From NCBI RefSeq assembly GCF_004028635.1, contig NZ_RQJW01000005.1, positions 558,001 through 622,000 of the forward strand: a DNA stretch of 64,000 bases, written 5' to 3'. Below the pieces are notes generated by a model. It made no database searches. It was not told the origin of the DNA and was given only the letters and a program-made list of their open reading frames with translations. Position 1 is the first letter of the stretch, and every line of letters begins with the position of its first letter. A program made the translations under genes and the position numbers. Below are positions 15,802 through 23,743 of this stretch, in pieces. Origin of the DNA: Streptomyces cyaneus (GTDB lineage Bacteria; Actinomycetota; Actinomycetes; Streptomycetales; Streptomycetaceae).

Positions 15802-16278
15802 ATGACGTCGACCACTTCAGCGCCCCGGCTCGAAAAGATCACACCCGGAAACTTCGAGGCCGCCACCGGTATTAGAGTCCGCCCCGACCAGGAACACGCG
15901 GTCTCCCCCGTCATGCAGTCCCTCGCCGAGGCATACGTCCACCCCGCCGGCGTCGCCTGGCCGCGCCTGATCGTCGACGACGACCGCCCGGTCGGGTTCC
16001 TGATGGCCTTCTTCGACATCGACTGGCATGGCGACGGCACCGTCTTCCGTTCCGGACTGTGGCGGCTGAACATCGCGGCCGGGGAACAGGGCCACGGCTA
16101 CGGGCGGTTCGCGGTGGAATCCGTGGCCGCGGAGATCCGCCGCCGGGGCGGCAAGCAGATGTACGTCACCTGGCATCCCGGCCCCGACGGCCCGGAGGGG
16201 TTCTACCTAGGGCTGGGTTTCCGCACCCATGGGGAGACGTCAGGGGGCCAGACGGTGGGCGTGCTGGAGCTCGGCTAG
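15802..16278 (+). CDS. GNAT-family N-acetyltransferase
   Basis: 158 residues. GNAT core: RLIVDDDRPVGFLMAFFDID (beta strands 3-4), the acetyl-CoA pyrophosphate loop in EQGHGYGRFAVE (Q/RxxGxG/A), and C-terminal FYLGLGFRTHGE typical of diamine-type acetyltransferases. The substrate is unknown. The stop TAG at 16276-16278 is part of CTAG, which also supplies the stop codon of the convergent sigma-factor gene. Confidence 0.85.
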   Translation: MTSTTSAPRLEKITPGNFEAATGIRVRPDQEHAVSPVMQSLAEAYVHPAGVAWPRLIVDDDRPVGFLMAFFDIDWHGDGTVFRSGLWRLNIAAGEQGHGYGRFAVESVAAEIRRRGGKQMYVTWHPGPDGPEGFYLGLGFRTHGETSGGQTVGVLELG

Positions 16279-17147
16279 ATCAGAGCCACCTCGAGCCGGG
16301 ACACCCGCTCGGCGTCCGTCACGATGTCGATCACGGCGATCCGATCCCGTACGAACGCAAACTTCAAGACCCGTTCCACCCGCCCCTCGGCGAGCACCAC
16401 GTACCCGACGACGCCGTCGACCAGCGCGGGCCGCCCAGCACCGGCAAGGGGCCCGATGGTCGCCGCGCCCCGCGCCACCGCCGCCGCGCCCGTGGCCACC
16501 CCGACCTCGGTGCGGGCGACGACGTCCGGGTCCAGGACGTCGAGCAGCCCGTCGAAGTCACCGTCCCGCGCGGCGGCGAGGAAGGCGTCCACGACCTGCC
16601 ACTGCCGGGCGCGGTCGGCCTCGGGCGCGTCCGCCCCCTGCACCCGACGCCGGGCACGGCTGGCGAGCTGCCGGGCGGCGGCCGGCGTACGGTCCACCAC
16701 GGCCGCGATCTCCTCGTACGACACCCCGAACAGGTCGTGCAGCACGAACGCCAGCCGCTCGGCGGGCGTCAGGGCGTCCAGTACGACGAGCAGGGCCACG
16801 CCCACCGAGTCGGCGAGAAGCGCGTCCTGCTCGGGGTCGCTCGCTCCGGCGGGGGCGAAGGCGGCGGGAGCGGCCGGAGCGGCGGCCGTGGGTGCCGTGG
16901 TGTCCAGGGGCTGCTCCGCGCGGGACTTGCGGGAGCGGAGCATGTCCAGGCAGACCCGGCCGACGACGGTCGTCAGCCAGCCGCCGAGGTTGTCGACACG
17001 GGTGATGTCGGAGCGGCTCACCCGCAACCACGCCTCCTGCACCGCGTCATCGGCCTCGACGGCCGACCCCAGCATGCGATGGGCGACGGCCCGCAGGTGG
17101 GCACGGTGCGCCTCGAAGCGCTGGGCCAGGAAGTCGCTGTCACTCAT
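16275..17147 (-). CDS. ECF41-type RNA polymerase sigma factor (SigJ-like)
   Basis: 290 residues from ATG 17147. Sigma region 2 runs AHRMLGSAVEADDAVQEAWLRV; region 4 runs LTPAERLAFVLHDLFGVSYEE with the HTH to RRRVQ. A SnoaL-like C-terminal domain (about 190-290, WQVVDAFLAAARDGDFDGLL) follows. That extension defines ECF41, which lacks a classic anti-sigma factor and regulates itself through the tail. The linker between regions 2 and 4 is Ala/Pro-rich. Family genes usually sit beside a carboxymuconolactone decarboxylase or oxidoreductase; none is adjacent here, although a CMD protein occurs at 59763. An ATG at 17189 is a weaker start. Confidence 0.88.
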   Translation of the reverse strand: MSDSDFLAQRFEAHRAHLRAVAHRMLGSAVEADDAVQEAWLRVSRSDITRVDNLGGWLTTVVGRVCLDMLRSRKSRAEQPLDTTAPTAAAPAAPAAFAPAGASDPEQDALLADSVGVALLVVLDALTPAERLAFVLHDLFGVSYEEIAAVVDRTPAAARQLASRARRRVQGADAPEADRARQWQVVDAFLAAARDGDFDGLLDVLDPDVVARTEVGVATGAAAVARGAATIGPLAGAGRPALVDGVVGYVVLAEGRVERVLKFAFVRDRIAVIDIVTDAERVSRLEVALI

Positions 17148-17220
17148 TCGTCCGTCACGCCTCTCGTCGCGGTCCGCCATCAGTGGCATGACGGACCGCG
17201 CGACGGGGATGTGACAGGCG

Positions 17221-17560
17221 CGGTGTGGGTACGTGGCGGTGCGGTGCGGGCGCGGGACGGTCCGGTGTGGGTGCGTGGCGGCGCGGTGCGGGCGCGGGAC
17301 GGTCCGGTGTGAGTGCGTGGCGGCGCGGTGCGGGTGCCTGACGCCGCGAGTGCGGGTGCGGGACGGTCCGGTGCGGGCGCGGGGCGGCGCGAGTGCGGAT
17401 GCGCGACCGTCCGGTGCGGGCGCGGGGCGGCGCGAGTGCGGATGCGCGACCGTCCGGTGCGAGTGCCCGACGGCGCGAGTGCGGATGCGCGACCGTCCGG
17501 CGCGGGCGCCCGGCGGCGCGAGTGCGGATGTGGGACGGCGCGGTGCGGGTCTGTTCGGAG
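17221..17560. repeat. Minisatellite, 42-43 bp units, about eight degenerate copies
   Basis: The phrase CGCGAGTGCGGATG recurs at 17388, 17431, 17474 and 17517, exactly 43 bp apart. To the left, GTGGCGG(T/C)GCGGTGCGGGCG recurs at 17233, 17275 and 17317, 42 bp apart. Copies share GGACGGTCCGGTG/CGACCGTCCGGTG and diverge at the ends. The unit is not a multiple of three, which argues against coding. Confidence 0.85.
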
Positions 17561-17577
17561 GTGTGGCTGCGGGGCGG

Positions 17578-17633
17578 GGTGCCGATCACGGCGTGGAAGC
17601 ACGGCCACGGTGCAGGGTGCCGATCACGGCGTG
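17578..17633. repeat. Imperfect 38-bp direct repeat
   Basis: GGTGCCGATCACGGCGTG occurs at 17578 and again at 17616, each followed by AAGC within one or two bases. It adjoins the minisatellite. Confidence 0.7.
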
Positions 17634-17679
17634 AAGCGCTGCCCCGGCGCAGGGTGCGTGCCGGCCGGGGCCGGAGTTC

Positions 17680-18117
17680 TTACCCCCAGTCCCGCCCGGA
17701 CCGTCCCCGCTTGGTGTCCGAGCGCTGCTTCTTCTCCCTCAGCCGCCGCTCGTTGATGCCCCGGGGGATCCGGGTCGGCTTGCGCGGCTTCGGCGGCGGG
17801 GCCGTCGCCTCGGCGAGGAGCGCGGCGAGGCGTACGGCGGCGGTCTCGCGGTTGCGCCACTGGGAGCGGTGCTCGGAGGCGCGGACGGTGACGACGCCGT
17901 CGACGAGGCGGGACGCCAGCCGCTGCAGCGCCCGCTGCTTCCACACCTCGGGCAGCGCCTCGGTCTTCGCCAGGTCGAACCGCAGCTCGACCTGCGAGTC
18001 ACTGGTGTTGACGTGCTGGCCGCCCGGGCCGCTCGACCGCGAGAAACGCCACATGAGCTCGGCCTCGGGGAGCGAGACGGAGCCACGGATGACGTAGGGA
18101 CCAGACATGCCGTCCAT
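17680..18117 (-). CDS. arfB: Peptidyl-tRNA hydrolase ArfB (ribosome rescue)
   Basis: Release-factor-like protein that hydrolyses peptidyl-tRNA on stalled non-stop ribosomes (YaeJ/ICT1 family). 145 residues. Catalytic GGQ at 32-34 within SSGPGGQHVNTSDSQVELRF, no codon-recognition domain, and a basic C-terminal tail (PRKPTRIPRGINERR, KKQR) of the type that enters the empty mRNA channel. The ATG at 18117 has AGGGA upstream; ATG 18108 is an alternative. Length and motif order fit the family well. Confidence 0.93.
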   Translation of the reverse strand: MDGMSGPYVIRGSVSLPEAELMWRFSRSSGPGGQHVNTSDSQVELRFDLAKTEALPEVWKQRALQRLASRLVDGVVTVRASEHRSQWRNRETAAVRLAALLAEATAPPPKPRKPTRIPRGINERRLREKKQRSDTKRGRSGRDWG

Positions 18118-18224
18118 GTTCCCTGTCCTGTCCGGTCCACGTCACGCGAATATCCCCTGACAGCCCCTGAGAGCCCCTGAGAGTGCTCTTTGGCAAAGAA
18201 AGTAAAGACACCTGGAACTTGAGG

Positions 18225-18250
18225 TACCCCTCTTCGCGTTCATAGGGGTA
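18225..18250 (+). promoter_or_regulatory. Small hairpin in the terD leader
   Basis: A 7-bp stem (TACCCCT at 18225-18231 with AGGGGTA at 18244-18250) about 47 bp before the terD start. Upstream, at 18150-18185, AGCCCCTGAG is repeated in tandem. Both are possible regulatory structure of unknown function. Confidence 0.35.
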
Positions 18251-18296
18251 GCTGTAGCTTCTAGCCGTACCGCAACGAGGGAAGGGACTCCCAACA

Positions 18297-18872
18297 ATGG
18301 CTGTAAGCCTGTCCAAGGGTGGCAACGTCTCGCTCACCAAGGAGGCTCCGGGCCTGACCGCCGTCACCGTGGGCCTCGGCTGGGACGTCCGCACCACCAC
18401 CGGCACGGACTTCGACCTCGACGCCTCGGCGATCGCGGTCAACCCCACGGGCAAGGTCTACTCGGACGCCCACTTCGTCTTCTTCAACAACAAGCAGACC
18501 CCGGACAGCACCATCGTCCACACCGGTGACAACCGCACCGGCGAGGGCGCGGGCGACGACGAGGCGATCAACGTCAACCTCGCCGGCCTCCCGGCCGACG
18601 TCGACAAGATCGTCTTCCCGGTCTCGATCTACGACGCGGAGAACCGCTCGCAGAACTTCGGCCAGGTGCGCAACGCCTACATCCGTATCGTCAACCAGGC
18701 CGGCGGCGCCGAGATCGCCCGCTACGACCTGTCGGAGGACGCGGCCACCGAGACCGCCATGGTCTTCGGCGAGCTCTACCGCAACGGCGCCGAGTGGAAG
18801 TTCCGCGCGGTCGGCCAGGGCTACGCCTCGGGCCTGGTGGGCATCGCGCAGGACTTCGGCGTGAACGTCTGA
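18297..18872 (+). CDS. terD: TerD-family calcium-binding stress protein
   Basis: 191 residues. It begins MAVSLSKGGNVSLTKE, a near-invariant TerD start, followed by LGWDVRTTTGTDFDLDASA, whose acidic residues bind Ca2+, and DNRTGEGAGDDEAINVNL. In Streptomyces TerD proteins are associated with calcium, tellurite resistance and morphology. Single gene with its own leader. RBS GGGAAGGGA precedes the ATG. Neighbouring genes are not other ter genes, so this is one of the dispersed copies. Confidence 0.95.
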   Translation: MAVSLSKGGNVSLTKEAPGLTAVTVGLGWDVRTTTGTDFDLDASAIAVNPTGKVYSDAHFVFFNNKQTPDSTIVHTGDNRTGEGAGDDEAINVNLAGLPADVDKIVFPVSIYDAENRSQNFGQVRNAYIRIVNQAGGAEIARYDLSEDAATETAMVFGELYRNGAEWKFRAVGQGYASGLVGIAQDFGVNV

Positions 18873-18931
18873 CGGACGCTGCACTGAGCAGGAGCCCCTT
18901 GCTGCGGTACGCCGTGGCCGGGGGCTCCCGG

Positions 18932-18985
18932 CGTTGGAGGGCTTGGCGTTGGAGGGCTTGGCGTTGGAGGGCTTGGCGTTCGGGG
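18932..18985. repeat. 15-bp tandem repeat
   Basis: Unit GGCGTTGGAGGGCTT begins at 18932, 18947 and 18962, with a partial fourth at 18977. It lies in the terD/19107 gap. The 234-bp gap has open frames (for example a repeated EGLAL in one phase), but none has a credible start or family. Confidence 0.8.
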
Positions 18986-19106
18986 ACGTCGATCGCGGCT
19001 TCGATAAGTTGCCCCACGTGTTCCTCGGCCCCGGAGGCGGTGTGGCCACCGGATCTGGCACGGCTGCTGGACGAGTGGGACGCGGGCAAGGGGGGCCTGA
19101 ACCGAC

Positions 19107-19586
19107 GTGGACTGGACGACCCTGGCCGGCACCGCGCTGGGCGCCGTCGTCGGCGTCGGTTCGACGCTGCTCGCCGACCGGGCCCGCTGGCGCCGCGATC
19201 TGGCCGACCGGACCCGGCAGGAACGCAGGCAGATCTATGTGACTGTCCTGACGAAGTACCGGCTGGCCTACGAGGCCATGCACGCGGCGGCCGTCACCGG
19301 TCGCGACCAAGCGGACGGGGCCCGGGAGACGGCCGCGGCGGTACGGGAGGCGTTCCGGGCGTCGGGCTGCGACGAGGCCCGTGAGACCGCTCTGATCTGC
19401 GCCCCTCAGGAGATGTCGGACGTACTCGAAAAAGTCTACGAAACCCTGCGGGAGCTCCAGGACGTGTTCGCCGCCGGTGATCCGCCGCTCGACTCCCCGG
19501 AGTTGCAGGAGCGGCGCCTGCGGCACGCCGAGGCGATATGGGCGGCGCGTGCGGCGATGCGGCGGGATCTGGAGGGGCCGGCCTGA
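19107..19586 (+). CDS. Hypothetical membrane-anchored protein
   Basis: 159 residues from GTG 19107 (MDWTTLAGTALGAVVGVG). One N-terminal hydrophobic segment (about 6-24) is followed by an Arg-rich stretch (RARWRRDLADRTRQERRQ) and a long alpha-helical body rich in Ala/Glu/Arg ending MRRDLEGPA. This is probably a signal-anchor protein with a cytoplasmic or periplasmic coiled helix. I do not recognise a family. It ends 13 bp from the stop of the convergent M1 peptidase gene. Confidence 0.7.
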   Translation: MDWTTLAGTALGAVVGVGSTLLADRARWRRDLADRTRQERRQIYVTVLTKYRLAYEAMHAAAVTGRDQADGARETAAAVREAFRASGCDEARETALICAPQEMSDVLEKVYETLRELQDVFAAGDPPLDSPELQERRLRHAEAIWAARAAMRRDLEGPA

Positions 19587-19599
19587 AGGGCGGCCGGCA

Positions 19600-20991
19600 T
19601 TACGGCTGGTCGGGTTTTCCGTCGCCGTACAGCCAGTCCTCCCAGATGGGCGTGAAGTCCTCGTCCGGTGCCTTCTTCTCGACGTATGCCGTGAAGTCGT
19701 CGGTGTCCGCGTTCCCGTGCCGGTGTTCGGCCGCCCAGCCCTGGACGATGTCGTAGAAGGTGTCGTCGCCGACAGCCTGGCGGATCTTGTGCAGGACCAT
19801 CGCGCCGCGCTCGTAGACGGGGGCGTCGGAGATGTGCGCGGCGCTCGTGGGCTTGGCGGGCGGGAAGTCCCAGAGGCCCTCGTGCTCGTCCTCGCCGTGG
19901 TCGTACAGGGCGTCGAAGGTCTCCTGCGCGCTGTCGCCGTCGTCGTCCTCCTCCCACAGCCATTCCGCGTACGTCGCGAAGCTTTCGTTGAGCCACATGT
20001 CCCGCCAGCTCTTCGGCGTCACGGAGTTGCCGAACCACTGGTGGGCGAGTTCATGGACGAGCAGCTCGGTGTCGGGGGCGCCGGGGAAGACGGGCCGGTT
20101 CTGGGTCTCCAGGGCGTAGTCGGCGGCGTCCGCGTCGGCGACGATCGCGCCGGTGGAGGAGAAGGGGTACGGGCCGAAGTTCTCCTCCGCCCAGTCCATG
20201 ATCTCGGGGAGCTCGGCGAGCACCTCGCGGCTGTCGTCCGCCTGCTGCGGGTCGACGGCGACGTACACGGGCAGGTCACCGTCGGTGGTGGAGCGGCTGA
20301 TCTTGTAGTCGCCGATGGCGAGCGTGGCGACGTAGCTCGCCATGGGTTCGGAGGTGTGCCAACGGAACGTCGTACGGCCGCCGCTGGTGGTCCGGTTCAC
20401 CAACTCCCCGTTGGAGACGGCCTCCAGGCCCTCCGGCACGCTCACGTCGATGTCGTACGTCGCCTTGTCCGACGGGTGGTGATTGCCGGGGAACCACGCC
20501 ATGGATCCCATCGGCTCCCCGAGGGCGAGCGCGCCGTCGGCGGTGGGGAGCCAGCCTTCCTCGGAGCCGTCGGCGTCGGTGACGGTCTCGGGGGTGCCGG
20601 AGTAGCGGACGGTGAGCCGGAAGGTCTCGCCCTCGTCGAGCTCGTCGTGCGGACGGACGACGAGCTCCTGGCCGTTGCGGCTCCAGCGAGCGCGTTGGCC
20701 CTCCACGCCGACCCGTTCGACGTCCATGTCGAACAGGTCGAGGTCGAAGGCGGAGAGGTCCTGGGTGGCGCGTGCGGTGATCTCCGCCGTGCCGGTGAGG
20801 TGGTCGTCGTCGGGGTCGTAGGCGAGGTCGAGGGCGTAGTGGGTGACGTCGTAGCCGCCGTTGCCGGACTTGGGGAAGTACGGGTCGCGCACGCCGGAGC
20901 CGCCGGGGGTGCCCTGGACGCCGCTGCTGCACGCGGTGAGGACGAGCAGGGCGGAGGTGACGGTCAGGGCAACAGGTGCGAAACGGGACAC
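19600..20991 (-). CDS. M1-family zinc metallopeptidase lipoprotein
   Basis: 463 residues. Lipobox LTAC (C21), then the M1 N-terminal beta domain, zinc site HELAH (313-317) and the second Glu in WLNESFATYAEW (E336). The aminopeptidase motif GAMEN is replaced by ALETQNRPVF, as in the short actinobacterial M1 lipoproteins, and the C-terminal armadillo domain is short. It acts outside the membrane on peptides; exact specificity is unknown. Start at ATG 20991. It diverges from the next gene with only 41 bp between them. Confidence 0.92.
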   Translation of the reverse strand: MSRFAPVALTVTSALLVLTACSSGVQGTPGGSGVRDPYFPKSGNGGYDVTHYALDLAYDPDDDHLTGTAEITARATQDLSAFDLDLFDMDVERVGVEGQRARWSRNGQELVVRPHDELDEGETFRLTVRYSGTPETVTDADGSEEGWLPTADGALALGEPMGSMAWFPGNHHPSDKATYDIDVSVPEGLEAVSNGELVNRTTSGGRTTFRWHTSEPMASYVATLAIGDYKISRSTTDGDLPVYVAVDPQQADDSREVLAELPEIMDWAEENFGPYPFSSTGAIVADADAADYALETQNRPVFPGAPDTELLVHELAHQWFGNSVTPKSWRDMWLNESFATYAEWLWEEDDDGDSAQETFDALYDHGEDEHEGLWDFPPAKPTSAAHISDAPVYERGAMVLHKIRQAVGDDTFYDIVQGWAAEHRHGNADTDDFTAYVEKKAPDEDFTPIWEDWLYGDGKPDQP

Positions 20992-21032
20992 GCCAGTGAT
21001 CCTATGAGGTCGGTCGTGACACCATCACCCCC

Positions 21033-21533
21033 GTGCTCGACATCGGCTACGCCCTCTCCACCCGCTTCCCGGACCCCCCGCAGACGGACTACCGTCGCGC
21101 GGACGTCCGGGCCCTGCGCCACGACCTGTTCTGCGGCGACGTCTACCTCGCCGACACCAAGGCGGACCGGGAGTTGTCCACAGCCTGGGGATGGGTGCCG
21201 GTGCTTGACTTCGCGTGGGCCCTGTGCGACATCGTCGAGCAGCTGGACCAGGACCCGGCCGGCTCCCGCGCCTCCCGTCCCCAGCACGCGGAGCTGGACT
21301 TCACCGAGTCCACCGACCGCATGCTCTTCGAGCGCCGCTTCGGCTGGGTGGACATCGAGTCGGACTGGATGCCGACGGAGGAGCCCCCGCTGACCTTCTC
21401 GCACACCGAGCTGCGCCGCGAGGCCCGCGACTTCCTGCACGACCTGATCGCCGACCTGATCGACCTGCACGAGGACCTGGCCGAGAACCCGGCGATCTGG
21501 ACACTCCAGGCACGGTTTCCCCGGGTGGGGTGA
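21033..21533 (+). CDS. Conserved hypothetical protein
   Basis: 166 residues from GTG 21033. Soluble, acidic, with several Trp/Asp-rich segments (GWVPVLDFAWALCDIVEQLDQ, FGWVDIESDWMP) and a helical C-terminus (RREARDFLHDLIADL). No signal peptide or membrane segment. Codon usage is typical of the neighbours, so it is real. I do not recognise a family; immunity-like or SMI1/KNR4-type folds have a comparable make-up, but this is only an impression. Confidence 0.75.
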   Translation: MLDIGYALSTRFPDPPQTDYRRADVRALRHDLFCGDVYLADTKADRELSTAWGWVPVLDFAWALCDIVEQLDQDPAGSRASRPQHAELDFTESTDRMLFERRFGWVDIESDWMPTEEPPLTFSHTELRREARDFLHDLIADLIDLHEDLAENPAIWTLQARFPRVG

Positions 21534-21614
21534 GCGCACTTCAGCCCGAGCACGTCGGACGACCCCGCCGACTCCCGCCTTCCCCGGATCGACCGACCTG
21601 CCTCGGACCGCCCT

Positions 21615-22295
21615 CTAACCCTCCACCCGGATCCCCAACTGCGCCGCCAACACCGGCGCCAGATCCAGCAGTTGCCCCGGACTGATCACCGCCCCCGCCA
21701 ACCGCTCCACACCCCGAGCGATGTCCAGCTCGGCCGCCCCGCGCAGGTCCACGTCCGCCAGCGTCACCCCGGTGAGGTCCGCCCCCTTCACCGCGCAGTC
21801 CACGAACTCCACCCGCTCGAGGCGGGCGCCCCCGAAGTCCGGCTCGACCAGGACGCAGCCCTCGAAGACGACGTCCTTGAGCTTGGCCTTGCGCATGTTC
21901 AGGTAGTCGATCTTGCCGCCTCGGATCAGCACCCGCTCCAGCACGGCGCCGTGCAGTTGCACCCCGCCCAGGCGGGCGTCCACCAGCTCCACATCACGCA
22001 GGGTCGACTCGGCGAGATCGGTGCCGACGCCCCGTGGGCCCGTGAGCACGGAGTCGAGGATCCGGGCGTGATGGAGTCTCGTCTCGTCCAGGGCGCAGCC
22101 CCGCAGCGCGCAGTCCATGAAGCGGGCGCCCCCGCCGTCCTGTCCGCCGAGGTCCTCCTCCCGGAACTCCAGGCCGTCGTAGTCCCCGTCCGGCTCCAAC
22201 CCCCCGTCCCGGTACGGCTCCAGCGGCGGCAACCGCACCTCGGGCCGCCGCGCCCCCTTCACGCCGCCCCTGCCCGGACCGCCGGCCGCACCCAT
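21615..22295 (-). CDS. Pentapeptide-repeat protein
   Basis: 226 residues from ATG 22295, with GAGGAG six bases upstream. After a Gly/Arg/Pro N-terminus, residues about 60-205 form degenerate A(D/N)LxG-type pentapeptide repeats (ADLTGVTLADVDLRG; ARLERVEFVDCAVKG), a right-handed quadrilateral beta-helix. Known members mimic DNA and protect gyrase, but most have no assigned role. An ATG at 22310 is a possible alternative start. It is divergent from the FAD oxidoreductase across 190 bp. Confidence 0.88.
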   Translation of the reverse strand: MGAAGGPGRGGVKGARRPEVRLPPLEPYRDGGLEPDGDYDGLEFREEDLGGQDGGGARFMDCALRGCALDETRLHHARILDSVLTGPRGVGTDLAESTLRDVELVDARLGGVQLHGAVLERVLIRGGKIDYLNMRKAKLKDVVFEGCVLVEPDFGGARLERVEFVDCAVKGADLTGVTLADVDLRGAAELDIARGVERLAGAVISPGQLLDLAPVLAAQLGIRVEG

Positions 22296-22485
22296 CGCTC
22301 TCCTCGCCATGACCCCATGCTGCACCCCACCACTGACAATCCCCCTGACCTGCACCGACACCCCGCCGACGCCACAGCCGACACCACCGATGTCACATTC
22401 CGGGGCCCAGAACCGTCGTAGTGGCGACAGAGGGAAAGAAAGGCGACCCCGAGCAAGAGCCCCACACAGAGGGAGACCCACAGCC

Positions 22486-23664
22486 ATGCACCGCATCACC
22501 GTCATCGGCGGCGGCTTCGCCGGACTCACCGCGGCCATCACCGCCGCCGAGGCGGGCGCCAAGGTCACCGTGTACGAGGCCCACCACACCCTCGGCGGGC
22601 GGGCGCGGACCGCCGAGGGGCCGTACCGGACGAACGAAGGACCGCACGCCCTGTACAACGGCGGCCCGCACTGGGCCTGGCTCAAGCAGCGCGACCTCAT
22701 CGGGCCGCTCGCGCCGATCCCGCCCCTGGAGGCCGCCCGGCTGCGGCTGCGGCACCGCGGCGTCCTGCGTCGCACGCCGCCGTTCGCCATGCTCAAGCTG
22801 CTGCGGCGCGGCCTGCCGCAGGCGCCCGTCGACGTCGACTTCATGACGTGGGCCACGGACATCGCCGGCGAGGAGGGCGCCCGTGCCGCCGCCCACTACT
22901 CCGCCGTCGCCCTGTTCCACCACGACCCCGGCGCCCTGTCCGCCGCGTTCGTGCAGGAGCGGCTGCGCCGGGCCACCAAGCTGCCGCCGGAGGCGCACTA
23001 TCCGCGGGGCGGATGGGCGACCATGATCGACCGGATGGCGGCCCGGGCCTGGAATCTCGGGGTGCGGATGGAGACCCTCTCCCGCGTCGACAGCCTCGAC
23101 GACCTCGACCGCCCGGCGAGCGACGCGCCCGTCGTCGTCGCCACCTCCCTCGACGCCGCCCGTCGCCTCCTCAAGGACGACTCGCTGACGTGGACGAGCG
23201 GCCGAACGGCACTCATCGACCTCGCCGTGCGGACCCGGCGCGGGGACGCCTTCGCCGTCTCCGACCTCGACGAGACCGGGTGGCTGGAGCGGTTCACCGC
23301 GCAGGACCGGTCCCTCGCGCCGGCCGGTGAACAGCTGATCCAGGGCCAGATCCCCATCGCCCCGCACGAGTCCAAGGCCGACGGCATCGCCCGTGCCGAG
23401 CAGCTTCTCGACCTCGGTTTCCCCGGCTGGCGCGAGCGCGTCACCTGGCGGCGCGAGTCCGTCGCGAGCGGCCGTACCGGCGCAGTCGACCTGCCCGGCA
23501 CCAGCTGGCGCGACCGTCCGGCCCTCGACCGCGGCGACGGGATCTATCTGGCGGGCGATCAGGTCGCCGCCCCCGGCGTCCTGTCCGAGGTCTCCTTCAA
23601 CAGCGCCCTCACGGCCGTGTCCCTGGCCCTCGGGCGGCACGCCCTTGACCTCAAGCAGGCTTGA
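22486..23664 (+). CDS. FAD-dependent oxidoreductase (phytoene-desaturase-like fold)
   Basis: 392 residues from ATG 22486 with GAGGGAG upstream. The N-terminal dinucleotide fold is ITVIGGGFAGLTAAITAAEAG, followed by YEAHHTLGGRART, the amine-oxidase/desaturase fingerprint. The C-terminal FAD motif is DGIYLAGDQVAAPGVLSEVSF. No carotenoid genes are nearby, so a desaturase role is doubtful. It could be an amine oxidase or protoporphyrinogen oxidase-like enzyme. A 79-bp gap separates it from the following reductase gene on the same strand, suggesting an operon. Confidence 0.85.
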   Translation: MHRITVIGGGFAGLTAAITAAEAGAKVTVYEAHHTLGGRARTAEGPYRTNEGPHALYNGGPHWAWLKQRDLIGPLAPIPPLEAARLRLRHRGVLRRTPPFAMLKLLRRGLPQAPVDVDFMTWATDIAGEEGARAAAHYSAVALFHHDPGALSAAFVQERLRRATKLPPEAHYPRGGWATMIDRMAARAWNLGVRMETLSRVDSLDDLDRPASDAPVVVATSLDAARRLLKDDSLTWTSGRTALIDLAVRTRRGDAFAVSDLDETGWLERFTAQDRSLAPAGEQLIQGQIPIAPHESKADGIARAEQLLDLGFPGWRERVTWRRESVASGRTGAVDLPGTSWRDRPALDRGDGIYLAGDQVAAPGVLSEVSFNSALTAVSLALGRHALDLKQA

Positions 23665-23743
23665 GGTTGCAGCATCGAGCAGCCGCCTCCGGCGACGGGG
23701 TGGGCGGCCTGACAGACCCGAGTTCAAACGATGGGGGACCCTC

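Larger units (their letters stand above)
17148..17679. other. Intergenic region dominated by a GC-rich minisatellite
   Basis: 532 bp between the sigma-factor start and arfB. Apart from the sigma-factor promoter, which should lie within 17148-17220, the space is filled by the tandem repeats listed next. Overlapping open frames through it encode Arg/Pro/Ala/His-rich repeats in every phase and look spurious. Confidence 0.75.

Noticed and set aside
17221..17560. Considered a CRISPR array
   Set aside because: Units are contiguous degenerate tandem repeats without unique spacers, and no cas genes are in the window.
17180..17634. Several open frames with Arg/Pro/His/Ala repeats
   Set aside because: Products of the 42-43 bp minisatellite; the unit length breaks any coding register and no start site is credible.
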